Assembly (NCBI GenBank): GCA_021767305.1 | Contig: JAASTL010000095.1 | Location: 1-5,541, forward strand | DNA: 5,541 nucleotides | Reading direction: 5' to 3' | Source: Piscirickettsiaceae bacterium | Lineage (GTDB): Bacteria > Pseudomonadota > Gammaproteobacteria > Thiomicrospirales > Thiomicrospiraceae | Shown here: in pieces, positions 1-4,997 of the stretch | Layout: every line of letters starts with the position of its first letter | Position numbering within the stretch: position 1 is the first letter of the stretch | The notes under the pieces: generated by a model | Seen by the model: the letters and a program-made list of their open reading frames with translations, nothing else | The model's database searches: none | Told to the model about the DNA's origin: nothing | Made by a program: the position numbers and the translations under genes

Positions 1-131
1 ACATAACCCACTAAGAAACCTGCAATCAACATTGAGGTAAACATGGAGCCTGCACCCATCAACAAGAAATTCAATGCTGGCGGTGGTGCTTTTTTTGCAT
101 TTGATGTTTCTGTTTTTTGCGATTCGGTCAT
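1..131 (-). CDS. atpI: AtpI/AtpZ-like F-type ATP synthase accessory protein, N-terminal part (partial)
   Basis: The first 43 codons are visible; the gene continues past the left edge. The protein starts MTESQKTETS, has a short hydrophilic Lys/Pro-containing N-terminus (residues 1-19, with KKAPPPA at 13-19), then a hydrophobic stretch from about residue 20 containing GAGSMFTSMLIAGFLVGY (26-43). Small glycine-rich transmembrane helices ending in G-Y are typical of the AtpI/AtpZ proteins encoded first in atp operons. These inner-membrane proteins help assemble the F0 c-ring or handle Mg2+/Ca2+. Position supports the call: atpI commonly follows parB in gammaproteobacteria. The ATG at 131 has only a weak ribosome-binding site. 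An in-frame ATG at 197 would add 22 residues without an obvious family feature, and would lie upstream of the best promoter, so I prefer 131. AtpI versus AtpZ cannot be settled from this fragment. Confidence 0.65.
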   Translation of the reverse strand, partial: MTESQKTETSNAKKAPPPALNFLLMGAGSMFTSMLIAGFLVGY

Positions 132-150
132 CTGATGGCAAACTCTATTA

Positions 151-179
151 ATGATACTTATTCGTTTAGCTAAGTTCAA
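151..179 (-). promoter_or_regulatory. Predicted sigma70 promoter for the atp operon
   Basis: On the minus strand, TTGAAC (179-174; 4 of 6 to the -35 consensus) is followed by exactly 17 bases and then TATCAT (156-151; 5 of 6 to TATAAT). Transcription would start near 144, leaving a leader of about 12 bases before the ATG at 131. This would let the ATP synthase genes be transcribed separately from parAB. It is a prediction from matches to consensus only. Confidence 0.4.
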
Positions 180-206
180 GCTTAAACGGCCGCTCATGAT
201 AATGTT

Positions 207-215
207 TTATCCACA
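207..215 (+). promoter_or_regulatory. Perfect-consensus DnaA box (TTATCCACA)
   Basis: TTATCCACA is the high-affinity DnaA-binding sequence. It lies in the parB-atpI gap, about 28 bases upstream of the predicted atp -35 element and next to an A+T-rich stretch (231-368). I found no further boxes within this gap, so it is isolated, not a typical oriC cluster. It could titrate DnaA, regulate atp transcription, or be chance. Confidence 0.4.
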
Positions 216-218
216 GAA

Positions 219-228
219 AAGCTAGCTT
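219..228. repeat. 10-bp perfect palindrome AAGCTAGCTT
   Basis: A perfect 10-bp inverted repeat starting three bases after the DnaA box. It may be half of a protein-binding site in the atp upstream region, but a palindrome this short can also occur by chance. No regulator is recognised. Confidence 0.2.
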
Positions 229-257
229 AAGAAAATGAATTTTTTAGGTTTTTTTGT

Positions 258-277
258 TTAATCTAGATGATTAATCA
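258..277. repeat. Overlapping inverted repeats TTAATC / GATTAA / TTAATC
   Basis: TTAATC (258-263) is separated by five bases from its reverse complement GATTAA (269-274). This overlaps the perfect palindrome TGATTAATCA (268-277). Such clustered half-sites resemble an operator, here upstream of the atp genes. No known regulator is recognised, and in sequence this A+T-rich, chance is a real alternative. Confidence 0.25.
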
Positions 278-295
278 ATATAGTGTGCTTTGTTT

Positions 296-324
296 AGCTA
301 CAACCACTAAATAGTGGAGTAGCT
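296..324. terminator. Hairpin between parB and atpI, possible terminator
   Basis: AGCTAC (296-301) pairs with GTAGCT (319-324), and CCACT (304-308) pairs with AGTGG (313-317). The two stems are separated by a small internal loop (AA opposite A), and the AAAT loop closes the top. On the plus strand the stem runs into TTTAT. On the minus strand, the direction in which parB is transcribed, no U-run follows, so it is not a canonical intrinsic terminator for the par genes. It sits 45 bases beyond the parB stop, so it could still stabilise the 3' end of the mRNA or terminate antisense transcription. Confidence 0.35.
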
Positions 325-368
325 TTTATAGGGAGATACATTAAATTAATTTATTGTTTTATAGCCGA

Positions 369-1247
369 CTACATAGCGTTCATCATTCCTATTAAACGCT
401 GCAACTCTTCATAATCCTTATAAGGAATCTCAATCTTACCGCGGCCATTTTCCTTGTGTGCAATTTTAACCTTTGTGGCAAACTTCTCTGCTAACTTAGT
501 TTGGTTTTCCAACACCTTGTCGATATTAGGAATTGCACGTTTTTTCGCTGCCTGTACCATCTTCTTGGGTACCAATACTTGTTGTGCAGCTTCTTCCATT
601 TCACGCACTGACCAACCCTTTTCAATCGATCGATCCGCGAGTTTGGTTTGAATATCTTCAGGTAAGCTAATAATGGCGCGTGCATGCCCCATAGAGAGTA
701 AACCATCATGTAAGGCGTTTTGAATATTTTCTGGAAGTTTAAGTAGTCTGAGTAAATTTGATACTGCCGCACGCGAACGCCCAACGGCATCAGCCACTTG
801 TTGCTGAGTTAAATCAAACTCTTTCACTAAACGCTTCAACCCAATCGCGGTTTCAATCGGGTTTAAATCTTCACGCTGAATATTCTCAATTAATGCCATC
901 GCTAAAGTGGCTTGTGAATCGGCTTGACGAATGACAACAGGTACTTTTTCCAATTTTGCCAATTGAGCGGCACGCCAGCGTCTTTCTCCGGCAATAATTT
1001 CATATTTGTCGGCACTGATTAAACGCACAATAATTGGCTGGACAATACCTTGAACCTTTATCGATTCCGCCAATTCGTCTAATGCTTCTGCTTCAAACTG
1101 TTTACGTGGCTGATATTGTCCAGGTTGAAGCTGCTCTATTGGCAGCTTTTCAATACGCAAATCCGCGCTGCTATTATCCGATTTCTGTTTAGCACCCAAC
1201 ATGGCACTGATGCCACGATTTCCTAATCCTGAAGATCTTTTAGCCAC
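369..1247 (-). CDS. parB: Chromosome partitioning protein ParB (CTP-dependent parS-binding clamp)
   Basis: ParB binds centromere-like parS sites near the origin, spreads as a CTP-driven sliding clamp and loads SMC/condensin; ParA moves the complex. The protein is 292 residues (B. subtilis Spo0J: 282). Residues 1-18 hold the basic Gly-rich segment (KRSSGLGNRG) that typically stimulates ParA ATPase. The N-terminal CTPase fold follows: QPRK at 46-49, GERRWRA at 87-93 (nucleotide-binding motif) and ENIQRED at 121-127. A helix-turn-helix for parS recognition lies at about 147-168 (LTQQQVADAVGRSRAAVSNL). A Lys-rich linker (about 225-270) leads to the C-terminal dimerisation region ending IEIPYKDYEELQRLIGMM. 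The start is GTG at 1247, with AGAGGT eight bases upstream; the next Met (residue 16) would remove the ParA-contact segment. It lies 50 bp after parA and is probably co-transcribed with it. The gene looks intact. Confidence 0.96.
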   Translation of the reverse strand: MAKRSSGLGNRGISAMLGAKQKSDNSSADLRIEKLPIEQLQPGQYQPRKQFEAEALDELAESIKVQGIVQPIIVRLISADKYEIIAGERRWRAAQLAKLEKVPVVIRQADSQATLAMALIENIQREDLNPIETAIGLKRLVKEFDLTQQQVADAVGRSRAAVSNLLRLLKLPENIQNALHDGLLSMGHARAIISLPEDIQTKLADRSIEKGWSVREMEEAAQQVLVPKKMVQAAKKRAIPNIDKVLENQTKLAEKFATKVKIAHKENGRGKIEIPYKDYEELQRLIGMMNAM

Positions 1248-1255
1248 AGGGATCT

Positions 1256-1261
1256 ACCTCT
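1256..1261 (-). promoter_or_regulatory. parB ribosome-binding site (AGAGGT), deciding a GTG start
   Basis: AGAGGT lies eight bases upstream of the GTG at 1247-1245 and fixes this as the parB start. The site directly abuts the 12-bp tandem repeat array, so the repeat copy number sets how far it is from the parA stop codon. Confidence 0.7.
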
Positions 1262-1308
1262 TTATGTACTTGTTTATATACTTGTTTATATACTTGTTTA
1301 TATACTTG
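1261..1308. repeat. Four-copy 12-bp tandem repeat across the parA stop codon and parA-parB spacer
   Basis: Plus-strand unit TTTATATACTTG: copies at 1273-1284, 1285-1296 and 1297-1308 are identical; the copy at 1261-1272 has one change (TTTATGTACTTG). Read on the minus strand in the parA frame, each unit is ACA AGT ATA TAA (last copy ACA AGT ACA TAA), i.e. Thr-Ser-Ile/Thr-stop. The first copy supplies the real C-terminus and stop of ParA, and the others repeat that stop downstream. The array nearly fills the spacer and ends at the parB ribosome-binding site. It looks like recent replication slippage, because three copies are identical. Confidence 0.95.
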
Positions 1309-2065
1309 TTTTACGAATCAGTTCATTTGCTAATGCCAGATAAGCAATCGCACCATTGGACGCGGCATCATAATCCAAAACAGACTCACCATGACTGGGT
1401 GCTTCTGCCAGACGTACGTTTCGTGGAATAATGGTTTGAAATACCTTCATACCAAAGTGTGCTACTAACTCATTGGAAACATCATTAGCTAGGTTATTTC
1501 GACGGTCATGCATGGTTCTTAACAAACCATCAATATGTAAAGTTGCATTGACTTGGTTTTGAATAGTGTCGATGGTGTCCATTAAGGCAGACAAACCTTC
1601 TAGAGCAAAGAATTCACACTGTACCGGTACCACAATACCATCTGCTGCCGTTAAGGCATTTAAGGTCAACATATTCAGCGTTGGTGGGCAATCTATAATG
1701 ATGATATCGTAATTTGAGCGTGTCTTTTTTAAGGCTTTTCTAAGACGCTTTGGTCCCATATCCTCTTCTAATAGCTCAACTTCAGCGGCGGTTAAATCAC
1801 CGTTAGCAGGCATTAAATCGATATTAGCTTGTTCTACATGCACAATGGCGGCTTTGGGCTTCATTTCACCCACCAGCACTTCAAATACGGATGCATTAAG
1901 CTGTTCTTTATCCACACCAATAGCAACGGTGGCATTACCTTGCGGATCAAGGTCAATCAGTAACACTTTTTTGTCTAAGCGCCCTAATGCGGCTGCTAGG
2001 TTGACTGCGGTGGTAGTTTTTCCAACCCCACCTTTTTGGTTTGCGATGGCAACAACTCTGCCCAT
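1298..2065 (-). CDS. parA: Chromosome partitioning ATPase ParA (Soj family)
   Basis: ParA is a Walker-type ATPase that binds DNA non-specifically as an ATP dimer. ParB triggers hydrolysis, and the resulting gradient moves the parS-ParB complex. At 255 residues it matches the chromosomal Soj type (B. subtilis Soj: 253), which lacks the N-terminal DNA-binding domain of many plasmid ParAs. Visible motifs: deviant Walker A KGGVGKTT at 11-18 with signature Lys11 and Lys16; A' motif LLIDLDPQGN at 35-44; Walker B IIIIDCPP at 121-128; and the conserved basic segments MHDRRNNLA (185-193) and IPRNVRLAEAPSHGE (213-227), linked to DNA binding and dimer contacts. ATG start with AAAGG (2074-2078) eight bases upstream. 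It follows rsmG by 80 bp and precedes parB by 50 bp. Its last codons and stop lie in a 12-bp tandem repeat. Confidence 0.97.
   Translation of the reverse strand: MGRVVAIANQKGGVGKTTTAVNLAAALGRLDKKVLLIDLDPQGNATVAIGVDKEQLNASVFEVLVGEMKPKAAIVHVEQANIDLMPANGDLTAAEVELLEEDMGPKRLRKALKKTRSNYDIIIIDCPPTLNMLTLNALTAADGIVVPVQCEFFALEGLSALMDTIDTIQNQVNATLHIDGLLRTMHDRRNNLANDVSNELVAHFGMKVFQTIIPRNVRLAEAPSHGESVLDYDAASNGAIAYLALANELIRKTSI
1908..1916 (+). promoter_or_regulatory. DnaA box sequence (TTATCCACA) inside parA
   Basis: A second perfect TTATCCACA lies within the parA coding region, over the codons for Gly-Val-Asp-Lys (residues 50-53). It may simply result from codon choice. It is noted because two perfect copies lie within 1.7 kb next to the partition genes. 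Confidence 0.25.
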
Positions 2066-2104
2066 GCTTTTAGCCTTTACTGATTGTCTTCAATTCTAAG
2101 AAAT

Positions 2105-2134
2105 GCCTTTTGCAAATTATTATGAGCAGAAGGC
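2105..2134. other. Imperfect hairpin between rsmG and parA
   Basis: GCCTTTTGC (2105-2113) and GCAGAAGGC (2126-2134) form a nine-pair stem with one imperfect position (T-G on the plus strand, C-A on the minus strand) around a 12-base loop. In the minus-strand mRNA it lies about 40 bases upstream of the parA start and no U-run follows. A full terminator is therefore unlikely; an RNA-processing or mRNA-stability element is possible. Confidence 0.3.
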
Positions 2135-2145
2135 TTGTTGTGAAA

Positions 2146-2775
2146 TTATGCTTTTTTTACACCGTTAATCAACATTCTTTGTGCGTCTAAAAACGGCACC
2201 TTTAAATCAATAACGGACTTTATTTCAATCATTTCAGGAAGTTGGGTTAAATCTTCAAAGTCTTTTTGTGCTTTCATGGCCCACCAACTTCCACCCGTTG
2301 GTACTAAATGATGTGTCCAATGCAACATATCTGCCATTGCTGCAAAGGCACGAGAGATCACGCCATCATAGAGTGGTTCTGGCTGATATTCTTCTACACG
2401 ACTGTGAATGACTTTGACATTTTGCAGACCCAGCTCGGCTTTTGCTTGAATCAGAAAACGCGTTTTTTTGCTGTTGCTATCCAATAAGTCAATCTGTTTA
2501 TCCGGGTAGCAAATCGCTAGTGGAATACCGGGTAATCCGCCACCAGTGCCGACATCAATGAGCCGCTCCCCTTGAATATGCTTAACAATGGCAAGGCTAT
2601 CTAGCAAATGTTTAATCAACATCTCCTCAGGGTCTCTAATAGCCGTAAGATTGTAGACTTTATTCCATTTTTGCAATAAAGCTAAATAATCCATTAATTG
2701 CGTGACTTGATGTTCGGTTAATGACAAATCTAGCTGACTTAAACCCTGCAATAATTTAACTTTAAGCGGCTCCAT
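2146..2775 (-). CDS. rsmG: 16S rRNA (guanine-N7) methyltransferase RsmG (GidB)
   Basis: RsmG uses S-adenosylmethionine to make m7G at position 527 (E. coli numbering) of 16S rRNA in the small subunit; loss in other bacteria gives low-level streptomycin resistance. At 209 residues it is the usual size (E. coli: 207). Family marks: [11 protein letters not shown] at 36-46, HLLDSL at 56-61, SAM-binding loop [16 protein letters not shown] at 73-88, the acidic strand end [12 protein letters not shown] at 97-108, and SRAFA at 141-145. The ATG at 2775 lies inside the last codons of mnmG, giving a 14-bp overlap in another frame. AGAGG (2782-2786), also within mnmG, is six bases upstream. This implies translational coupling to mnmG, the usual gidA-gidB arrangement. 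Confidence 0.97.
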   Translation of the reverse strand: MEPLKVKLLQGLSQLDLSLTEHQVTQLMDYLALLQKWNKVYNLTAIRDPEEMLIKHLLDSLAIVKHIQGERLIDVGTGGGLPGIPLAICYPDKQIDLLDSNSKKTRFLIQAKAELGLQNVKVIHSRVEEYQPEPLYDGVISRAFAAMADMLHWTHHLVPTGGSWWAMKAQKDFEDLTQLPEMIEIKSVIDLKVPFLDAQRMLINGVKKA

Positions 2776-4729
2776 TGTTAGCCTCTTTACTCGCTCCTGT
2801 ACTAGCCGATTTGTCAGCTTCTTCTAATTTAGCGGCCTGACCCTGTTGCGAACGGAATTTCTTAATTTCAATGAGCAGCAAAGAAATCGCGGCTGGAGTA
2901 ATTCCCTGAACTCGACTCGCCATACCTAAATTCTCTGGCTGATGATCACGTAATTTTTGTTTTACTTCATTTGATAAACCTGAGATTTTATCGAGGTCTA
3001 AATCTGCCGGAATTTTTACCGCTTCAGAACGTTTAATCTTATCAATCTGTTCCATTTGACGATCAATATAACCGGAATATTTAGCTTGAATTTCGATTTG
3101 ATCAACCACCGCAGTATCCACCAAACCTTCGCCAAACACCTCCATACTGGCTAGGGCTTTATAAGAGACTTTTGGACGTTTAAGCAGATCAAATAGAGTC
3201 TGCTCTTTACTTAATGGCAATTCCATCAGCTCTTCGGCTTTTTTAGCCTCTGCGTGCGCTGGATAAATCCAGGTATCTTTTAAACGCTGAACCTCTTTTT
3301 CCAAGCTCTCCAGCTTATTTTCGTAGGCTGACCAACGCTCATCGTCAATCAATCCCATTTCACGAGCCACCGGGGTTAATCGCTGGTCAGCATTATCTTC
3401 ACGCAGCATTAAGCGGTACTCGGCACGTGAAGTGAACATGCGATAAGGTTCATTGGTTCCCATGGTAATCAAATCATCCACCAACACGCCTAAATAAGCC
3501 TGGTCACGTGTTGGATACCAAGCCTCTTTACCTTGCGCTTTACGTGCCGCATTGATTCCTGCCAGCAGACCTTGCGCTCCAGCTTCTTCATAACCAGTGG
3601 TACCGTTGATTTGCCCAGCAAAGAAAAGCCCATTAATTGCTTGGGTTTCAAGGGTAGGTTTAAGTCCACGTGGATCAAAATAATCATACTCAATGGCATA
3701 ACCTGGACGCATAATCTTAGCGTTTTCCAAACCTTCCATTGAGTGCACAATTTGCAGCTGCGTTTCATAAGGCAGGCTGGTGGAAATTCCATTGGGATAT
3801 AGCTCAGTAGTGTTCAAACCTTCAGGTTCAATAAACACTTGGTGACGGTCTTTATCCGCAAAGCGCATGACTTTATCTTCAATAGATGGGCAGTAACGCG
3901 GGCCAACCGAATCAATTTCGCCCTGATCGGAATACATGGGTGACTTATCCAAGGAGGACAGAATGGCTTCATGCGTTTGCGCATTGGTGTAGGTGATATA
4001 GCAAGGAATTTGCTGCGGGTGCATGTCTGCTTTACCCATATAAGAGAACACCGGCACCGGATCATCACCTGGCTGTTCTTGCATGGCACTGAAATCCACT
4101 GTACGCGCATCAATACGTGGAGGCGTGCCTGTTTTTAAGCGACCAACTGGCAGTTCTAATTCACGTAACTTGGCAGCAAGACGATTGGCAGGCTCATCTC
4201 CGGCGCGACCACCTTCGTAGTTTTGTAGGCCAATATGAATACGTCCCGCAAGGAAAGTCCCAACGGTTAATACCACTTGGTCAGCATAGAAGTTAAGCCC
4301 CATCTTAGTAGTGACACCACGAGCTTGCTCACCTTCAAGAATCATGTCTTCAACAGGTTGCTGGAATAAAGTTAAGTTGGCTTGGTTTTGCAGACGACTA
4401 AGAATAGCTTGCTTGTAGAGTAGGCGATCCGCCTGGGCGCGGGTTGCTCGAACCGCTGGCCCTTTAGAGGCATTTAAGGTACGAAATTGAATCCCCGCTT
4501 CATCGATTGCCAATGCCATAGCGCCGCCCATGGCATCAATCTCTTTGACTAAATGGCCTTTACCAATCCCGCCAATTGCCGGATTACATGACATGGCACC
4601 TAAAGTATCAATATTATGAGTCAATAAAAGGGTCTGCAAACCCATGCGCGCAGCTGCAAGCGCGGCTTCCGTACCGGCATGACCTCCACCCACAACAATG
4701 ACATCAAATTTTGAATCCTGTGCACTCAT
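2762..4729 (-). CDS. mnmG: tRNA uridine-5-carboxymethylaminomethyl modification enzyme MnmG (GidA)
   Basis: MnmG is the FAD-dependent partner of the GTPase MnmE. The complex installs (carboxymethyl)aminomethyl groups on the wobble U34 of certain tRNAs in the cytoplasm. With the ATG at 4729 it has 655 residues (E. coli: 629). Seen in order: FAD-binding [19 protein letters not shown] (12-30); [20 protein letters not shown] (47-66) with conserved Cys48; [15 protein letters not shown] (276-290) with the second conserved Cys280; [21 protein letters not shown] motif at 372-387; tRNA-facing [16 protein letters not shown] (433-448); and C-terminal helical MnmE-contact region with [20 protein letters not shown] (604-623). 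After about residue 625 comes a hydrophilic Ala/Lys/Glu/Ser-rich tail of about 30 residues that accounts for the extra length. A TTG at 4747 in the same frame is rejected as start, because AAGGA lies six bases before the ATG. No mnmE is next to it here. Confidence 0.98.
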   Translation of the reverse strand: MSAQDSKFDVIVVGGGHAGTEAALAAARMGLQTLLLTHNIDTLGAMSCNPAIGGIGKGHLVKEIDAMGGAMALAIDEAGIQFRTLNASKGPAVRATRAQADRLLYKQAILSRLQNQANLTLFQQPVEDMILEGEQARGVTTKMGLNFYADQVVLTVGTFLAGRIHIGLQNYEGGRAGDEPANRLAAKLRELELPVGRLKTGTPPRIDARTVDFSAMQEQPGDDPVPVFSYMGKADMHPQQIPCYITYTNAQTHEAILSSLDKSPMYSDQGEIDSVGPRYCPSIEDKVMRFADKDRHQVFIEPEGLNTTELYPNGISTSLPYETQLQIVHSMEGLENAKIMRPGYAIEYDYFDPRGLKPTLETQAINGLFFAGQINGTTGYEEAGAQGLLAGINAARKAQGKEAWYPTRDQAYLGVLVDDLITMGTNEPYRMFTSRAEYRLMLREDNADQRLTPVAREMGLIDDERWSAYENKLESLEKEVQRLKDTWIYPAHAEAKKAEELMELPLSKEQTLFDLLKRPKVSYKALASMEVFGEGLVDTAVVDQIEIQAKYSGYIDRQMEQIDKIKRSEAVKIPADLDLDKISGLSNEVKQKLRDHQPENLGMASRVQGITPAAISLLLIEIKKFRSQQGQAAKLEEADKSASTGASKEANNGAA

Positions 4730-4735
4730 CTCTAA

Positions 4736-4740
4736 TCCTT
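4736..4740 (-). promoter_or_regulatory. mnmG ribosome-binding site (AAGGA), deciding the ATG start
   Basis: AAGGA lies six bases upstream of the ATG at 4729-4727. A longer reading from the TTG at 4747 would put this site inside the gene, and it would lack an equally good site of its own. The resulting N-terminus ([16 protein letters not shown]) also fits the usual short lead to the FAD motif in MnmG. Confidence 0.75.
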
Positions 4741-4848
4741 CGCGCAAAAGCTAACTGTAAAAAGCCATTCAAACATTTCGTTGTAAACGCATTAAATGGA
4801 TATTTTGCCATCAACAAGGCTAACCCCATCGATTTTAAATAGCCCCAT

Positions 4849-4857
4849 ATTTTAGCA
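4849..4857 (-). promoter_or_regulatory. Candidate extended -10 promoter for mnmG-rsmG-parAB
   Basis: On the minus strand TGCTAAAAT combines the extended TGn element (4857-4855) with TAAAAT (4854-4849; 5 of 6 to TATAAT). No good -35 lies at the usual distance. Transcription would start near 4842, giving a leader of a little over 110 bases. It is the best candidate I see upstream of mnmG, but weak. Confidence 0.3.
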
Positions 4858-4936
4858 TAACAATCAGTAAGTTGCGCGGCCTGGAAGAGAATATGGAATC
4901 ATCTTGGATTATCTTTAAATTGGGTATATGTCCTAT

Positions 4937-4950
4937 TGCTTAAGTAAGCA
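4937..4950. promoter_or_regulatory. 14-bp inverted repeat TGCTTA-AG-TAAGCA, possible operator
   Basis: Six-base arms separated by two bases lie 47 bases before the lipoprotein gene start. They lie just upstream of that gene's best -10 candidate, overlapping where a -35 would lie. The placement suits a transcription-factor site for the divergent plus-strand gene. No matching regulator is recognised. Confidence 0.35.
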
Positions 4951-4963
4951 CTAAAGTCTAAAT

Positions 4964-4969
4964 TATGAT
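4964..4969 (+). promoter_or_regulatory. Candidate -10 element (TATGAT) for the lipoprotein gene
   Basis: TATGAT matches 5 of 6 positions of TATAAT and would start transcription near 4976, about 22 bases before the ATG at 4998. The -35 region falls within the palindrome at 4937-4950 and is poor (TTAAGT or TAAGTA), as at regulated promoters. If this is right, the in-frame ATG at 4965 cannot be the start. Confidence 0.3.
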
Positions 4970-4997
4970 TATCAAAATCACACTATGGGTTAAAAAA

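Larger units (their letters stand above)
231..368. other. A+T-rich non-coding region between parB and atpI
   Basis: By hand count about 36 of 138 bases are G or C (about 26%), clearly lower than the flanking genes. It contains T-runs on the plus strand (241-245 and 250-255), overlapping inverted repeats and a hairpin (listed separately). No open reading frame with a ribosome-binding site was seen. It could be a transcription-regulatory or DNA-unwinding region. Confidence 0.5.

Noticed and set aside
132..197. Upstream ATG at 197 as the atpI start
   Set aside because: It adds 22 residues with no family feature, has no good ribosome-binding site, and lies upstream of the best promoter match.
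491..790. Minus-strand open frame inside parB in another frame
   Set aside because: A shadow of parB with no family features; the parB frame has full-length conserved domains.
1411..1430. Possible parS around GTTTCGTGGAAT in parA
   Set aside because: It resembles parS with the central AC missing, which breaks the palindrome; it encodes the conserved IPRNVR segment of ParA.
1201..1431. Plus-strand open frame with a YLFI-repeat peptide that looks like a small membrane protein
   Set aside because: The repeat peptide is just the 12-bp tandem repeat read on the other strand, and the rest is antisense to parA and parB. No convincing ribosome-binding site was seen.
3419..3434. CACGTGAA half-site in mnmG as parS
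   Set aside because: Only the right half partly matches; the left arm (CTCGG) does not.
3500..3515. CACGTG core in mnmG as parS
   Set aside because: The flanks do not match either parS variant.
4730..4747. TTG start for mnmG giving six extra residues
   Set aside because: A good AAGGA site lies six bases before the ATG at 4729, and the shorter N-terminus fits the family.
4748..4997. oriC next to mnmG, as in E. coli
   Set aside because: No TTATNCACA box on either strand, no GATC cluster and no ordered repeats were found in this gap.
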